From assembly GCF_013155275.1 (NCBI RefSeq), contig NZ_JABJXS010000016.1:1-64000 (forward strand): DNA of 64,000 bases, in the 5' to 3' direction. The DNA is from Brenneria sp. hezel4-2-4. Its GTDB lineage: Bacteria; Pseudomonadota; Gammaproteobacteria; Enterobacterales; Enterobacteriaceae. Position 1 is the first letter of the stretch. The number at the start of each line of letters is the position of its first letter. The notes under the pieces are model-generated. The model was not told the DNA's origin and searched no databases. It worked only from the letters and a program-made list of their open reading frames with translations. A program made the position numbers and the translations under genes. Shown one piece after another: positions 55,506 to 64,000 of the stretch.

Positions 55506-57272
55506 ATGTCACTGGAACATTTTTTCAGGGATGAACTGACCTATTTGCGCCTGCAAGGACGCGAATTTGCCAAAGCGCACCCTGAACTTACCCGATTTTT
55601 GTCAGAACAGACCACGGATCCGGACGTCGAGCGGCTGCTGGAAGGGTTCGCCTTTTTGACAGGGAGCCTGCGGGCGAAGATCGAGGATGAATTTCCGGAA
55701 CTGACACATGGTCTGCTGGGCATGTTGTGGCCCAATTACCTGCGTCCGGTGCCGAGTATGACGATTATGCAGTTTTCGGTACTCCCCGGCGCGATCGCAC
55801 AACCGGCATTTGTCGCACGAGGCTGCGAACTGGATAGCCTGCCGATTGATGATGTGGTCTGTCATTTTCAGACCTGTCACGATGCCTGGATCTATCCGGC
55901 GGATATCCGGCAAATCAATGTGCAAAGCGGCAACGATCTTTCGACCATTACGCTGGATATCGGGTTGCACGGCCCGCTGTCATTGGGCGATCTGCAACTC
56001 GACAAACTGCGTTTCTATCTTGGCGGCGATACCTATACCGCCTACGAACTTTACTTCTGGATTGCCAGCCAGCTGTCGCACATTGAGCTGGAGATTGAGG
56101 GTAAACGCTTCCGTCAGGAAGCCGGCATACTGAAAACGGTCGGGTTCGAACGTGAAGATGCCCTGCTGCCGTACCCCGGCAACGTTTACTCCGGCTACCG
56201 TATTCTGCAAGAGTATTTTTGTTTTCCGGAAAGTTTTCTGTTTTTCCAGCTTTTCGGCGCCGCGTGGCCTGATTTGCCGCTGACGGTGACTGAATTCCGT
56301 CTTCATTTCTGTTTTGATCGGCCGCTGCCCGCGGAACTGAAAATCCGGCCGGACTCGTTCATGCTCAACTGCGTCCCGGCAATCAATCTGTTTCAACACG
56401 ACAGTGAGCCGATCAATCTTAGCGGACGTCAGACCGAGTATCCGTTAAAAGCCAGTTACCATCAGGCCGATGGATTCGAAATTTTTTCCGTCGATCACGT
56501 GGAAGGCTGGGTGGAGGGGCATGCGGGCCGCGCACGCGGTATTCCGCGTGTCTACCAGCCGTTTGAAAGCTTCCAGCATCAAATTGAGCGGGCCAAAGGG
56601 CGGCTGGCGCTTTATTACCGCATTCGGGTCAGGGAAGCCGTCAACGGCGACGGTTTTGAACACTTGCTCTCTTTCGTGCGCGGTGATGAACGCGAAGCGA
56701 TCGATCTGGATGAATCCATTTCCGTCAGTCTGACCTGCACCAATCGTTCTCGCGCGGCGCAATTGCCGGTTGGGTCGATCTGCGTGCCGACCGGGAATTC
56801 TCCGTCATTCGCCACGTTCCGTAATCTGACCCGGCCGACGCGTCCGCTGAGGCCCGCAATGGACGGTAGCCTGCACTGGACGCTGATTTCCAACCTGTCA
56901 TTGAACTATGTTTCGCTACTGCGCCGCGATGCGCTGGTACAGATCCTCCGTACCTATGATTTCCCGGCGTTGCATGACAAGCAGGCGGAGCAGGCCTCGC
57001 GCAAACGGCTGGCGGGGATCGAATCTATTGAAACCACGCCGATTGATCGACTGGTGCGGGGGATGCCGGTTCGCGGTCTGAAATCGATATTGTCGGTTCG
57101 GCAATCGGCCTTTTCCAGTGAAGGAGAACTGTATCTGTTCAGCACGGTACTGGCGCATTTCTTCTCGCTGTACGCCAGCGTCAACGCTTTCCACCTGCTG
57201 GAGGTGGTTAACATCGATAACAAGGAGCGCTACCGATGGCCGGTGCAGATAGGTCAGCACTCGATGATGTGA
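55506..57272 (+). CDS. tssF: T6SS baseplate protein TssF (VasA/ImpG)
   Basis: Baseplate wedge component that forms a complex with TssG, TssE and TssK. The 588-residue product starts with the family signature FFRDELTYLRLQGREFAKAH and RLLEGFAFLTGSLRAKIEDE and continues with PELTHGLLGMLWPNYLRPVP. The conserved C-terminal region includes RGLKSILSVRQSAFSSEGEL. Its end overlaps the tssG start by 37 nt, so translation is coupled. Confidence 0.95.
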   Translation: MSLEHFFRDELTYLRLQGREFAKAHPELTRFLSEQTTDPDVERLLEGFAFLTGSLRAKIEDEFPELTHGLLGMLWPNYLRPVPSMTIMQFSVLPGAIAQPAFVARGCELDSLPIDDVVCHFQTCHDAWIYPADIRQINVQSGNDLSTITLDIGLHGPLSLGDLQLDKLRFYLGGDTYTAYELYFWIASQLSHIELEIEGKRFRQEAGILKTVGFEREDALLPYPGNVYSGYRILQEYFCFPESFLFFQLFGAAWPDLPLTVTEFRLHFCFDRPLPAELKIRPDSFMLNCVPAINLFQHDSEPINLSGRQTEYPLKASYHQADGFEIFSVDHVEGWVEGHAGRARGIPRVYQPFESFQHQIERAKGRLALYYRIRVREAVNGDGFEHLLSFVRGDEREAIDLDESISVSLTCTNRSRAAQLPVGSICVPTGNSPSFATFRNLTRPTRPLRPAMDGSLHWTLISNLSLNYVSLLRRDALVQILRTYDFPALHDKQAEQASRKRLAGIESIETTPIDRLVRGMPVRGLKSILSVRQSAFSSEGELYLFSTVLAHFFSLYASVNAFHLLEVVNIDNKERYRWPVQIGQHSMM

Positions 57273-58234
57273 CGTTCCGCCAGGACGTCTCGCATTTTAA
57301 CTTCTTCCAACTGGTGGAGTTGCTTAACCAATTGGAAGGTGTGGATCTGGAGCAGGAACTGGATTTTCGGCCCGATCAGGAACGGTTGCGTTTTCGATCC
57401 TCCGCCTCGATCGGTTTCCATCCCAGCGATGTTTTGCGGGTGGGCAGCGATAAGGACGGTCGGCAGGAGCTGGAAGTCGCTTTTCTGGGGCTGCACGGCA
57501 GTCAGTCGCCGATGCCTGGTTATTACCTGGAAGAGCTGGCTTGGGAATATGCGCAAGGCGAGCAAAAGCTGGGGGTGTTTCTCGATTTCTTTCACCACCG
57601 ATTACTGACGCTGCTTCATCGCGCCTGGCGCAAATATCGCTATCACGTTCGTTTCCAGAATGATGGCGAAGATGGTTTCTCCCGGCTGATGTTCGCTTTG
57701 GTGGGATTGGGGAATGACGCCGTACGCGACAGCTTGCCGGTCAACCGCGCCAAGATGCTTTCCTATGCCGGTTTACTTGCCAGTCCCAGTCGCTCTCCCG
57801 AAGTGGTGGCGGGCCTGGTGATCCATTGTTTTGATTTGGATGACGTGGAGGTCGTTGCCTGGCAGCGCCGCCGGGTGCCGATTCACGCCGGGCAACAGAA
57901 CCGTCTGGGCGCCGCCAATATGGCGCTGGGCGGGGATTTTGTCATCGGCGACAGCGTGAATGACTGCGCAGGTAAGTTCCTGCTTAAGGTGGGAAACCTT
58001 GATTTCAGTCGTTTTCTCAGTTTTTTGCCCAACGGCGAGCACTTTCAGCCGCTGGTGCGTTTTGTCTCGTTCATCTTGCGCGACCAACTGGCCTGGGATT
58101 TACGCCTCGGTTTTGCCGAAGGCGAGGCTAAAGGTCTGAGCCTGGGCAACGAACAGAGCAGCCGCCTGGGATGGAGCAGTTTTCTCGGGCAGCCACCGGC
58201 CGACCCCTATGTGACGATTTGTGTGCAGGAGTAA
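57236..58234 (+). CDS. tssG: T6SS baseplate protein TssG (VasB/ImpH)
   Basis: A 332-residue baseplate subunit paired with TssF. Family blocks: FFQLVELLNQLEGVDLEQEL, LRFRSSASIGFHPSDVLRVG, FLGLHGSQSPMPGYYLEELA and FLDFFHHRLLTLLHRAWRKY. The ATG at 57236 has AAGGAG 9 nt upstream and lies inside the end of tssF. Confidence 0.94.
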   Translation: MAGADRSALDDVTFRQDVSHFNFFQLVELLNQLEGVDLEQELDFRPDQERLRFRSSASIGFHPSDVLRVGSDKDGRQELEVAFLGLHGSQSPMPGYYLEELAWEYAQGEQKLGVFLDFFHHRLLTLLHRAWRKYRYHVRFQNDGEDGFSRLMFALVGLGNDAVRDSLPVNRAKMLSYAGLLASPSRSPEVVAGLVIHCFDLDDVEVVAWQRRRVPIHAGQQNRLGAANMALGGDFVIGDSVNDCAGKFLLKVGNLDFSRFLSFLPNGEHFQPLVRFVSFILRDQLAWDLRLGFAEGEAKGLSLGNEQSSRLGWSSFLGQPPADPYVTICVQE

Positions 58235-58236
58235 TT

Positions 58237-59457
58237 GTGAACGTAATCCATCCCCTTACGCTGGTTGTTCTCAACAGTGAACAACTGGATATCAACACGC
58301 AGGTGCAGCATCAGTTCGATCAGCACGGCGGCACGTTGGGCGCCTCTGAAAAGGATCAATGGCAACTGCGGGATCGGCTGGGCGCGGTGCTGCCGGAACA
58401 TGCGCGCATTGAAATGCTGGATGGCCGTTTCTGCCTGTGTGATTTAAGCGGGCAGTCGTTTATCAACGGGGCGCTGTCGCCGATTGGGCGGGACCGTAAA
58501 GTCATGCTTTCGCACGGAGACGAACTGGTTATCGGGCCTTTTCGACTGGGGGTTTATTTCGGCGATCCCACGACGGAGCCGGACATCGATCAGGTATTGG
58601 GGCAACGCTCCGACGATGTGCTGGGAGGATGGCTGTCCGAAGAGGAACAACGCCAACCGGTCGAGAATACGGCCGCGAACGCTGTGGTCAATGACCCATT
58701 ATGGGCGCTACAGCAGGAGCAGAGTCGCGCCCTGCTGACATCGGACAACGAACGAACGGATGATTCGCTGTCAACGTCTCTTACTTCTTTTTCTGCCGCT
58801 GAGGACACCATGGATCAAAAATTTGTGGAATTACCGACCATCGATAACCCGCGTACGACGCCGGGAGACGATGGATACATCGACAACACTACGCTGACGC
58901 CGTTGATGCGCGGCTTGGGGCTTTCGCTTCAGGTTGAGGACGAGCAGCGGCTGCGCGAGATGTTGGAAGAAATAGGTAAAAGTCTGCGCGCCATGGTGGA
59001 GGGGTTGCTGACGCTGCAAACCGAGCAGGTTGCGCTGGCGGATACCCATCTGCGTCCGATTGAGGATAACCCGCTGCGCCTGGGGCTGGATTATCCGGAT
59101 ACGCTGTCGCTGCTGTTCGCGGAAGGCAAAAGTCCGGTGCATCTCTCCGCACCGGCGGCGGTGGAGGAAGCGCTGAACAACGTGCGGATTCACCATCTGG
59201 CGAGTCAACAGGCCATCGCCGTGGCGCTGGAAAGTATTCTTCAGGCGTTTTCTCCGGCTGCGCTGCTTAATCGCTTTGAGCATTATCGTCGCAGCGGCGA
59301 TCGGCAGGTCGCCGATGAGGGTTGGGCCTGGCAGATGTACCAGCACTATTACCGGGAGCTGACTTCTCCGCGCCAGCAAGGTTTCCAGAAGCTGTTCCAT
59401 CAGGTGTACGCGCAGGCGTATGACCGCGCGGTGCGCCAGCAACAGGAGCAGCAATAA
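58237..59457 (+). CDS. tagH: T6SS-associated FHA-domain protein (TagH/Fha)
   Basis: Forkhead-associated-domain protein that in other T6SSs is phosphorylated or binds phospho-threonine and promotes assembly. The 406-residue product has an N-terminal FHA domain (about residues 10-110; FCLCDLSGQSFINGALSPIG, VMLSHGDELVIGPFRLGVYF) and a C-terminal helical region typical of the type VI FHA family. No PpkA kinase or PppA phosphatase gene lies in the window. I start at the GTG at 58237 with AGGAG six bases upstream; the frame is open back to 58171 inside tssG. Confidence 0.9.
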   Translation: MNVIHPLTLVVLNSEQLDINTQVQHQFDQHGGTLGASEKDQWQLRDRLGAVLPEHARIEMLDGRFCLCDLSGQSFINGALSPIGRDRKVMLSHGDELVIGPFRLGVYFGDPTTEPDIDQVLGQRSDDVLGGWLSEEEQRQPVENTAANAVVNDPLWALQQEQSRALLTSDNERTDDSLSTSLTSFSAAEDTMDQKFVELPTIDNPRTTPGDDGYIDNTTLTPLMRGLGLSLQVEDEQRLREMLEEIGKSLRAMVEGLLTLQTEQVALADTHLRPIEDNPLRLGLDYPDTLSLLFAEGKSPVHLSAPAAVEEALNNVRIHHLASQQAIAVALESILQAFSPAALLNRFEHYRRSGDRQVADEGWAWQMYQHYYRELTSPRQQGFQKLFHQVYAQAYDRAVRQQQEQQ

Positions 59458-59978
59458 TGCTTAGGGGCCTGTGGCTATGCGTTCTGATATCGCTGCTGCC
59501 GGGGTGCGCCACATTGGGCAAGATGGCTAAGGTGGCGGCGAACCCGGATATTCAGGTGGGCAGCAACGATGACCAGCCTTCCACAGCGGGCGTGAGCCTG
59601 CTGGCCGAACCTGACGTCAACCCCAATGAGAGCGGGGAAGCCGCGCCCATCGAATTTCAACTGGTGATGCTGGCGGAGGATTCCCGCCTGCTGGCCACCG
59701 ACTACGACCAGGTGACGACGGATATCGAAAAGGCGTTGGCCAAAAACTACGTCAATCATCAGGACTACACGCTGTTGCCGGGTCAGTTCAAATATCTGCC
59801 GCCGGAAAAGCTGGATGAAAAAGTTCACTACCTTGGGGTGATCGCCCGTTATGCCGATCCGGAGAGCGCCGAGTGGCGCAAGGTGATCAAGCTGAAAAAC
59901 ACCGGCCGTACCTACCAGATTCTGGTGCATCTGCGCCGGGATGAAGTCGAAATCAAAAAAGACCAAGAAGAAGAATAA
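59457..59978 (+). CDS. tssJ: T6SS outer-membrane lipoprotein TssJ
   Basis: Lipoprotein that ties the TssLM membrane complex to the outer membrane. The 173-residue product has a lipobox ending LPGC at about residue 17 after a short hydrophobic signal and a transthyretin-like fold with EFQLVMLAEDSRLLATDYDQ. The C-terminal tail is highly charged (EVEIKKDQEEE). Its ATG shares one base with the tagH stop (TAATG). Confidence 0.93.
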   Translation: MLRGLWLCVLISLLPGCATLGKMAKVAANPDIQVGSNDDQPSTAGVSLLAEPDVNPNESGEAAPIEFQLVMLAEDSRLLATDYDQVTTDIEKALAKNYVNHQDYTLLPGQFKYLPPEKLDEKVHYLGVIARYADPESAEWRKVIKLKNTGRTYQILVHLRRDEVEIKKDQEEE

Positions 59979-59980
59979 TC

Positions 59981-61321
59981 ATGTCGAGCCGAAATCGGGT
60001 TATCTGGCGGGAAGGACTGTTTATCAAGCCGCAACACTTCCAGCAGCAGCAAAGACACACGGACTATGCGCTTCATGCCCGCCTCAGCGCGCTTAGCGAT
60101 TATTTCTATGGTTTGCAGTCGCTGGCGATCAATGAGGAGTACCTCAACTTTGGACGTGTTGCGTTGGTCAACGCCACCGGAGTGATGCCGGACGGTACGG
60201 TTTTCAATATTCCCGGCGACGATGCGTTGCCGCAGCCGCTGGAAATCACCGATGTGGCGCTGGCAAATCAGAAAGTCTATCTGGCCCTGCCGCTGGCGGT
60301 GAATGGCGTGAGCGAAGTCGGGCAAGCGGGACAAGGTATTGCCAGTCGTTTGCAGTCGCAGCGACATGATGTGCGCGATCTGCATAGCGAAGGCGGCGAT
60401 GTGGTGTCGATGGAGGTTGGCAAGGTCAGCCTGCGGCTGATGCTCGACCGTGACGATCGCAGCGCCTATGCCTCGCTGGCGATCGCCAACATTCTGGATA
60501 AACGGCCGGACGGCGGGCTGGTGCTGGATCCCAACTTTATGCCGTGCAGCATCAGTGTAACGGCGATCCCGACGCTGAAACGTTTTCTGGGGGAATCCGC
60601 CGGGCTGGTCGCTGAAAGGGCGCGCAGTCTGGCCCAGCGCATTGCGACGCCGGGGCAACAGGGCGTGGCGGATGTGGCGGAGTTCATGATGCTGCAACTG
60701 CTTAACCGCGCTCAGCCCAGGCTCTCCCATCTGGCGCGTCTTGGCACCTTGCACCCCGAGAGGCTGCATGAAGCGTTGGTGGAACTGTGCGGCGAACTGA
60801 TGACGTTTACCGATGAATCACGCCTGCCGCCGGAATTTCCGGCTTACCGCCATGAGCACCAGCAAGCCAGTTTTGAGCCGTTGATGATGGCGCTGCGTCA
60901 GGCGCTGAGCACGGTATTGTCGCCGCGCGCGGTCTCTATCCAACTGAAGAAGCAGCCTTATGGCGTAATGGTGGCCATGGTCGGCGATGCCGAACTGATG
61001 ACCAGCGCCGAATTTGTGCTGGCGGTTCGGGCGCGCATGCCGCAGGAACACCTGCGTAAACAGTTGCTGCAACAAACCAAAATTGCCTCCAGCGACAAGA
61101 TCCGCGAGCTGATCAGTCTGCAATTGCCGGGCGTGCCGTTGTTGCCGCTGCCGGTGGCGCCGCGTCAACTGCCTTATCACGCCGGCTACAGCTATTTCCA
61201 GCTCGATCGTCAAAGTCCTGCCTGGCGATCGTTGGTGTCCGGCAACACGCTGGCGTTCCATATTGCCGGCGAATTCCCGGAGCTGGATATGCAGCTCTGG
61301 GCCATCCGCAGCCAGTCGTAA
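59981..61321 (+). CDS. tssK: T6SS baseplate protein TssK
   Basis: Trimeric connector between baseplate and membrane complex, 446 residues. It begins with the family signature VIWREGLFIKPQHFQQQQRH and shows MPDGTVFNIPGDDALPQPLE and the C-terminal region LPYHAGYSYFQLDRQSPAWR. It starts two bases after the tssJ stop and is followed by tssL after 12 nt. Confidence 0.96.
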   Translation: MSSRNRVIWREGLFIKPQHFQQQQRHTDYALHARLSALSDYFYGLQSLAINEEYLNFGRVALVNATGVMPDGTVFNIPGDDALPQPLEITDVALANQKVYLALPLAVNGVSEVGQAGQGIASRLQSQRHDVRDLHSEGGDVVSMEVGKVSLRLMLDRDDRSAYASLAIANILDKRPDGGLVLDPNFMPCSISVTAIPTLKRFLGESAGLVAERARSLAQRIATPGQQGVADVAEFMMLQLLNRAQPRLSHLARLGTLHPERLHEALVELCGELMTFTDESRLPPEFPAYRHEHQQASFEPLMMALRQALSTVLSPRAVSIQLKKQPYGVMVAMVGDAELMTSAEFVLAVRARMPQEHLRKQLLQQTKIASSDKIRELISLQLPGVPLLPLPVAPRQLPYHAGYSYFQLDRQSPAWRSLVSGNTLAFHIAGEFPELDMQLWAIRSQS

Positions 61322-61333
61322 TGAGAGGAAGAG

Positions 61334-62110
61334 ATGAGCATCGAGGTCATTAAAAACGATCAAGTGGGCGACCTGCTTTACGACCATGCCCGGCAGTTGG
61401 ATATGGATTCCGACTACTGGTTTCGTCTGCGCGGACACAGCATCAACCCGATGATTGATGCGGTCACGCCGCTGTTGGGCATGGTGGACCGGGTGCGCCA
61501 ACTGTCCGCCCATAACGGCGTGGCGGAGCTCTATCAGCGCGTGGTGTCCGAGATCCAGGCGATTGAACAGGAGTTGCATTCTCATGGTTACGAAAATGGC
61601 GTGATCCTGTCGTTCCGCTACATCCTGTGCACCGTCATTGATGAAGCCGTGATGGGGCGTGAATGGGGAGGCCAGAGCATGTGGTCGGCGCATTCGCTGT
61701 TAACCCGTTTCCACAACGAAACCTGGGGCGGGGAAAAGGTCTTTGTGTTGCTGGATAAGCTGCTGGACGACCCGGTACGTTACCGCGACATTCTGGAGTT
61801 TATCTATCTGTGCCTGTGTCTGGGTTTTGAAGGACGCTACCGGGTGATGACGCAGGGGCGTGAGGAGCTCGATCGCATCGTGGGGAATCTGCATGCCGCG
61901 CTGCGTCCTGAACCGGCCAATCCGCCAACGGTGTTCCACCTCAATCTGGGACAGCAGGCTTCCCGCTACCGACTGCGCAGACAGATCTCGCTGCGCAGCC
62001 TGTTTATCGGCATGTGCGTGGTATTGGCCGCGGCATTCGGCCTGTATCGCTACCAGCTCACTCATCAGACCCAGGACGTACTGCGTCAGCTGGGAGAATT
62101 ATTACAATAA
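61334..62110 (+). CDS. tssL: T6SS membrane-complex protein TssL (DotU/IcmH)
   Basis: Inner-membrane protein of 258 residues with a cytoplasmic DotU domain (FRYILCTVIDEAVMGREWGG, FEGRYRVMTQGREELDRIV) and one C-terminal membrane helix (about 217-237, SLFIGMCVVLAAAFGLYRYQ). It has no OmpA-like peptidoglycan-binding extension, so that function, if present, is on another protein. AGGAAGAG precedes the ATG. Its usual partner TssM is not in the window. Confidence 0.95.
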   Translation: MSIEVIKNDQVGDLLYDHARQLDMDSDYWFRLRGHSINPMIDAVTPLLGMVDRVRQLSAHNGVAELYQRVVSEIQAIEQELHSHGYENGVILSFRYILCTVIDEAVMGREWGGQSMWSAHSLLTRFHNETWGGEKVFVLLDKLLDDPVRYRDILEFIYLCLCLGFEGRYRVMTQGREELDRIVGNLHAALRPEPANPPTVFHLNLGQQASRYRLRRQISLRSLFIGMCVVLAAAFGLYRYQLTHQTQDVLRQLGELLQ

Positions 62111-62123
62111 CAGGAGCGATTCC

Positions 62124-64000
62124 GTGATTCGAATTGAATTGCCGACACTGGTTGAACGACTCAACCCCGTGTGCCGCCATATGCTGGAAGAAGCGGCGGC
62201 ACTCTGTATTCAGCATCAGGGCGCGGAAATCCGCATTGAGCACCTGTTGATGAAAATGCTGGAGACGCCGCTGAGTGACGTGCGCCAGATCCTGAAACGT
62301 GCGGAGGTGGACGTTGAGGATCTTTCCTCTCTGCTGCTGCCGTCCTCGGTGGACAAAGGCTTTGACGCGGGTTATCCCTCGTTTTCCCCGCTGTTGGTGG
62401 AGTGGTTGCAGGACAGCTGGCTGCTGGCTTCCGCCGAGTTTCAACATGCGCGCCTGCGCAGCGGCGTGCTGTTGCTGGTACTGCTGATGACGCCGAACCG
62501 CTACCTGTCGGCCGCGGCATCACGGCCGTTGGCGCAAATCAACCGTGAGCTTCTGCGTCAGCAGTTTGATGAGTGGGTGAAAGAATCGGTCGAAACCGAG
62601 GTCGCGGTCGCCCGGTCAACGCCACAGGAACAGGCCGTCGCGGCCACCCAGCTTTCCCGCTATACCCAGAATGTGACCGACGCCGCCCGGCAGGGGCAAC
62701 TCGATCCGGTGCTGTGCCGCGACCATGAGATCGATCTGATGATCGACATTCTCTCTCGTCGCCGTAAAAACAATCCGATCGTGGTCGGGGAGGCCGGCGT
62801 TGGGAAAAGTGCGCTGATTGAAGGGCTGGCGTTGCGGATTGTCGCCGGTCTGGTGCCGGAAAGATTGCGCGAGGTGGAACTGCTGACCCTGGATTTGGGA
62901 GCGATGCAGGCCGGCGCGTCGGTCAAAGGGGAGTTTGAAAAACGTTTTAAAGGCGTCATGCAGGAAGTGAAAACCGCGCCTCGTCCGGTGATCCTGTTTA
63001 TTGACGAAGCGCATACCCTGATCGGCGCCGGTAATCAGGCCGGCGGTCTGGACGTTTCCAATTTGCTCAAGCCTGCGCTGGCGCGTGGCGAGTTGCGCAC
63101 TATCGCGGCCACCACCTGGAGCGAATACAAAAAATACGTGGAGAAAGACGCGGCGTTGTCCCGTCGTTTTCAACTGGTCAAGGTCGGGGAGCCGAACGCG
63201 GAAGAGGCGACCGTCATTCTGCGCGGGTTGCGCGGCATTTATGAAAAAGCCCACGGCGTACTGATTGATGAAGAAGCGCTGCAAGCGGCCGCTCAGCTAT
63301 CCGCACGCTATATTTCCGGCCGTCAATTACCCGACAAGGCGATCGACGTGCTGGATACCGCCTGCGCCCGGGTGGCGATTAATCTCACCACGCCGCCGCG
63401 CGTGGTCAGCCAGTTGCAAACCCGCCTGCATCAGCAGGACATGGAGATCGCGCAACTTGAGCGCCAGGGGCGCATTGGTCTGGGCGATACGGCGGATCGG
63501 CTGGCCGAACTGCGTCATCTCCGTGAGACGGAAACGGCCGCGCTGGCGCAGTTGGAGGCGGACTGGCAGCGGCAGACAACCCAGGTACGGCGCGTTATCG
63601 AACTGCGCACCGCCCTGCTGGATGAGGCGCGGCCTGATGATTTTGACGCAGACGCCGCCGCGGCGGAACTGGCCGCGTGCGAGAGCGAACTGGCGTCGCT
63701 ACAGCAATCGTCGGTGCTGGTGTCGCCGCACGTGGATAAAAACCAGATTGCGGCGGTGATTGCCGAATGGACGGGGGTTCCGCTCAACCGGATTTCGCAA
63801 GGGGAACTGGAGGTGGTCACCTGTCTGCCGGACTACCTGGGCGACACGATAAAGGGCCAGCAGTTGGCGATTGCCCAACTGCATAAACATCTGCTGACCG
63901 CACGCGCCGATCTGCGCCGTCCCGGCCGTCCGCTGGGCGCATTTCTGTTAGTCGGGCCAAGCGGCGTCGGAAAAACCGAAACCGTGTTGCAGATTGCCGA
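62124..64000 (+). CDS. tssH: T6SS ATPase TssH (ClpV), cut by the window end
   Basis: AAA+ disaggregase that recycles the contracted TssBC sheath. 625 codons are visible of an expected 850-900. The N-terminal domain (about 1-150, IRIELPTLVERLNPVCRHML) is followed by the first AAA module with Walker A GEAGVGKSA (about residue 222) and Walker B VILFIDEAHTLIGAG, the coiled-coil middle domain (about 420-530), and the start of the second module with Walker A GPSGVGKTE at about 611. The start is GTG at 62124 with AGGAG upstream, 13 nt after tssL. Confidence 0.95.
   Translation, partial: MIRIELPTLVERLNPVCRHMLEEAAALCIQHQGAEIRIEHLLMKMLETPLSDVRQILKRAEVDVEDLSSLLLPSSVDKGFDAGYPSFSPLLVEWLQDSWLLASAEFQHARLRSGVLLLVLLMTPNRYLSAAASRPLAQINRELLRQQFDEWVKESVETEVAVARSTPQEQAVAATQLSRYTQNVTDAARQGQLDPVLCRDHEIDLMIDILSRRRKNNPIVVGEAGVGKSALIEGLALRIVAGLVPERLREVELLTLDLGAMQAGASVKGEFEKRFKGVMQEVKTAPRPVILFIDEAHTLIGAGNQAGGLDVSNLLKPALARGELRTIAATTWSEYKKYVEKDAALSRRFQLVKVGEPNAEEATVILRGLRGIYEKAHGVLIDEEALQAAAQLSARYISGRQLPDKAIDVLDTACARVAINLTTPPRVVSQLQTRLHQQDMEIAQLERQGRIGLGDTADRLAELRHLRETETAALAQLEADWQRQTTQVRRVIELRTALLDEARPDDFDADAAAAELAACESELASLQQSSVLVSPHVDKNQIAAVIAEWTGVPLNRISQGELEVVTCLPDYLGDTIKGQQLAIAQLHKHLLTARADLRRPGRPLGAFLLVGPSGVGKTETVLQIA

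Noticed and set aside
60818..61693. A 291-codon open frame on the minus strand (and 59912-60769)
   Set aside because: Antisense to tssK and tssL, whose products carry clear family signatures.
1..64000. CRISPR arrays, intact insertion sequences, replication origin, riboswitches
   Set aside because: I saw no regularly spaced repeats, no transposase gene, no DnaA-box cluster and no S-adenosylmethionine or other riboswitch core upstream of the mtn, proBA or gpt genes.

Overview
The window looks like the chromosome of a plant-associated enterobacterium of the family Pectobacteriaceae (Brenneria, Pectobacterium or a close relative). Most core proteins read as close homologues of Escherichia coli proteins: PssA, Pat, TapT, TrxC, EmrRAB, ProVWX, FadE, GmhA, DinB, PepD, Gpt, FrsA, Crl and ProBA. 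They are joined in an order that differs from E. coli and are interleaved with a Klebsiella-type hpx (allantoate/oxalurate) cluster, a methionine-salvage cluster and a type VI secretion system (T6SS). The genus is inferred from gene content and was not tested by any search.

Layout. 1-560: tail of an rRNA operon (5S, tRNA-Thr(GGT), second 5S, terminator). 678-8113: pssA, pat, tapT and trxC on the minus strand, then yfiF and a DUF3574 lipoprotein on the plus strand. 8153-18158: a minus-strand block holding the EmrRAB efflux system, the YgaZH branched-chain amino acid exporter, an intact YgaY-type MFS exporter and the proVWX (ProU) osmoprotectant transporter. 18933-29443: purine-nitrogen catabolism, with hpxWXYZ leftward, the RpiR-type regulator hpxU, and a rightward operon of ABC importer, hpxJ and hpxK. 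29433-35922: methionine salvage (yafV, ybdL, mtnBCD, mtnA, mtnK). 35958-49906: housekeeping genes from yajD and fadE to proBA. 50097-53051: tRNA-Thr(CGT) followed by an integrase remnant, a DUF1349 gene, a decayed galactitol-type PTS permease carrying a hexanucleotide repeat, and an AT-rich gap. 53052-64000: tssB-C-E-F-G-fha-J-K-L-H, with tssH/clpV cut by the window end.

How the genes work together. The hpx operons would import and degrade allantoate through ureidoglycine to oxalurate and oxamate, releasing ammonia. A sigma-54 promoter with an upstream NtrC-like site precedes the importer operon, and a second sigma-54-like promoter faces hpxW, which fits control by nitrogen limitation. The mtn genes recycle methylthioadenosine carbon and sulfur to ketomethylthiobutyrate; YbdL converts it to methionine with glutamine as likely amino donor, and YafV removes the alpha-ketoglutaramate by-product. 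Both divergent promoter regions of this cluster carry tandem MetJ-like boxes. Other operators read directly from the sequence are a FadR site before fadE, a LexA box before dinB and the proU P2-like promoter.

I found no convincing wholly new system. The points most worth following up are the paired nitrogen-control elements, the two MetJ arrays, a twice-occurring terminator-associated palindromic repeat, the enlarged DPW-repeat N-terminus of ProW, the hexanucleotide expansion in the PTS pseudogene, and the tRNA-flanked accessory segment before the T6SS.
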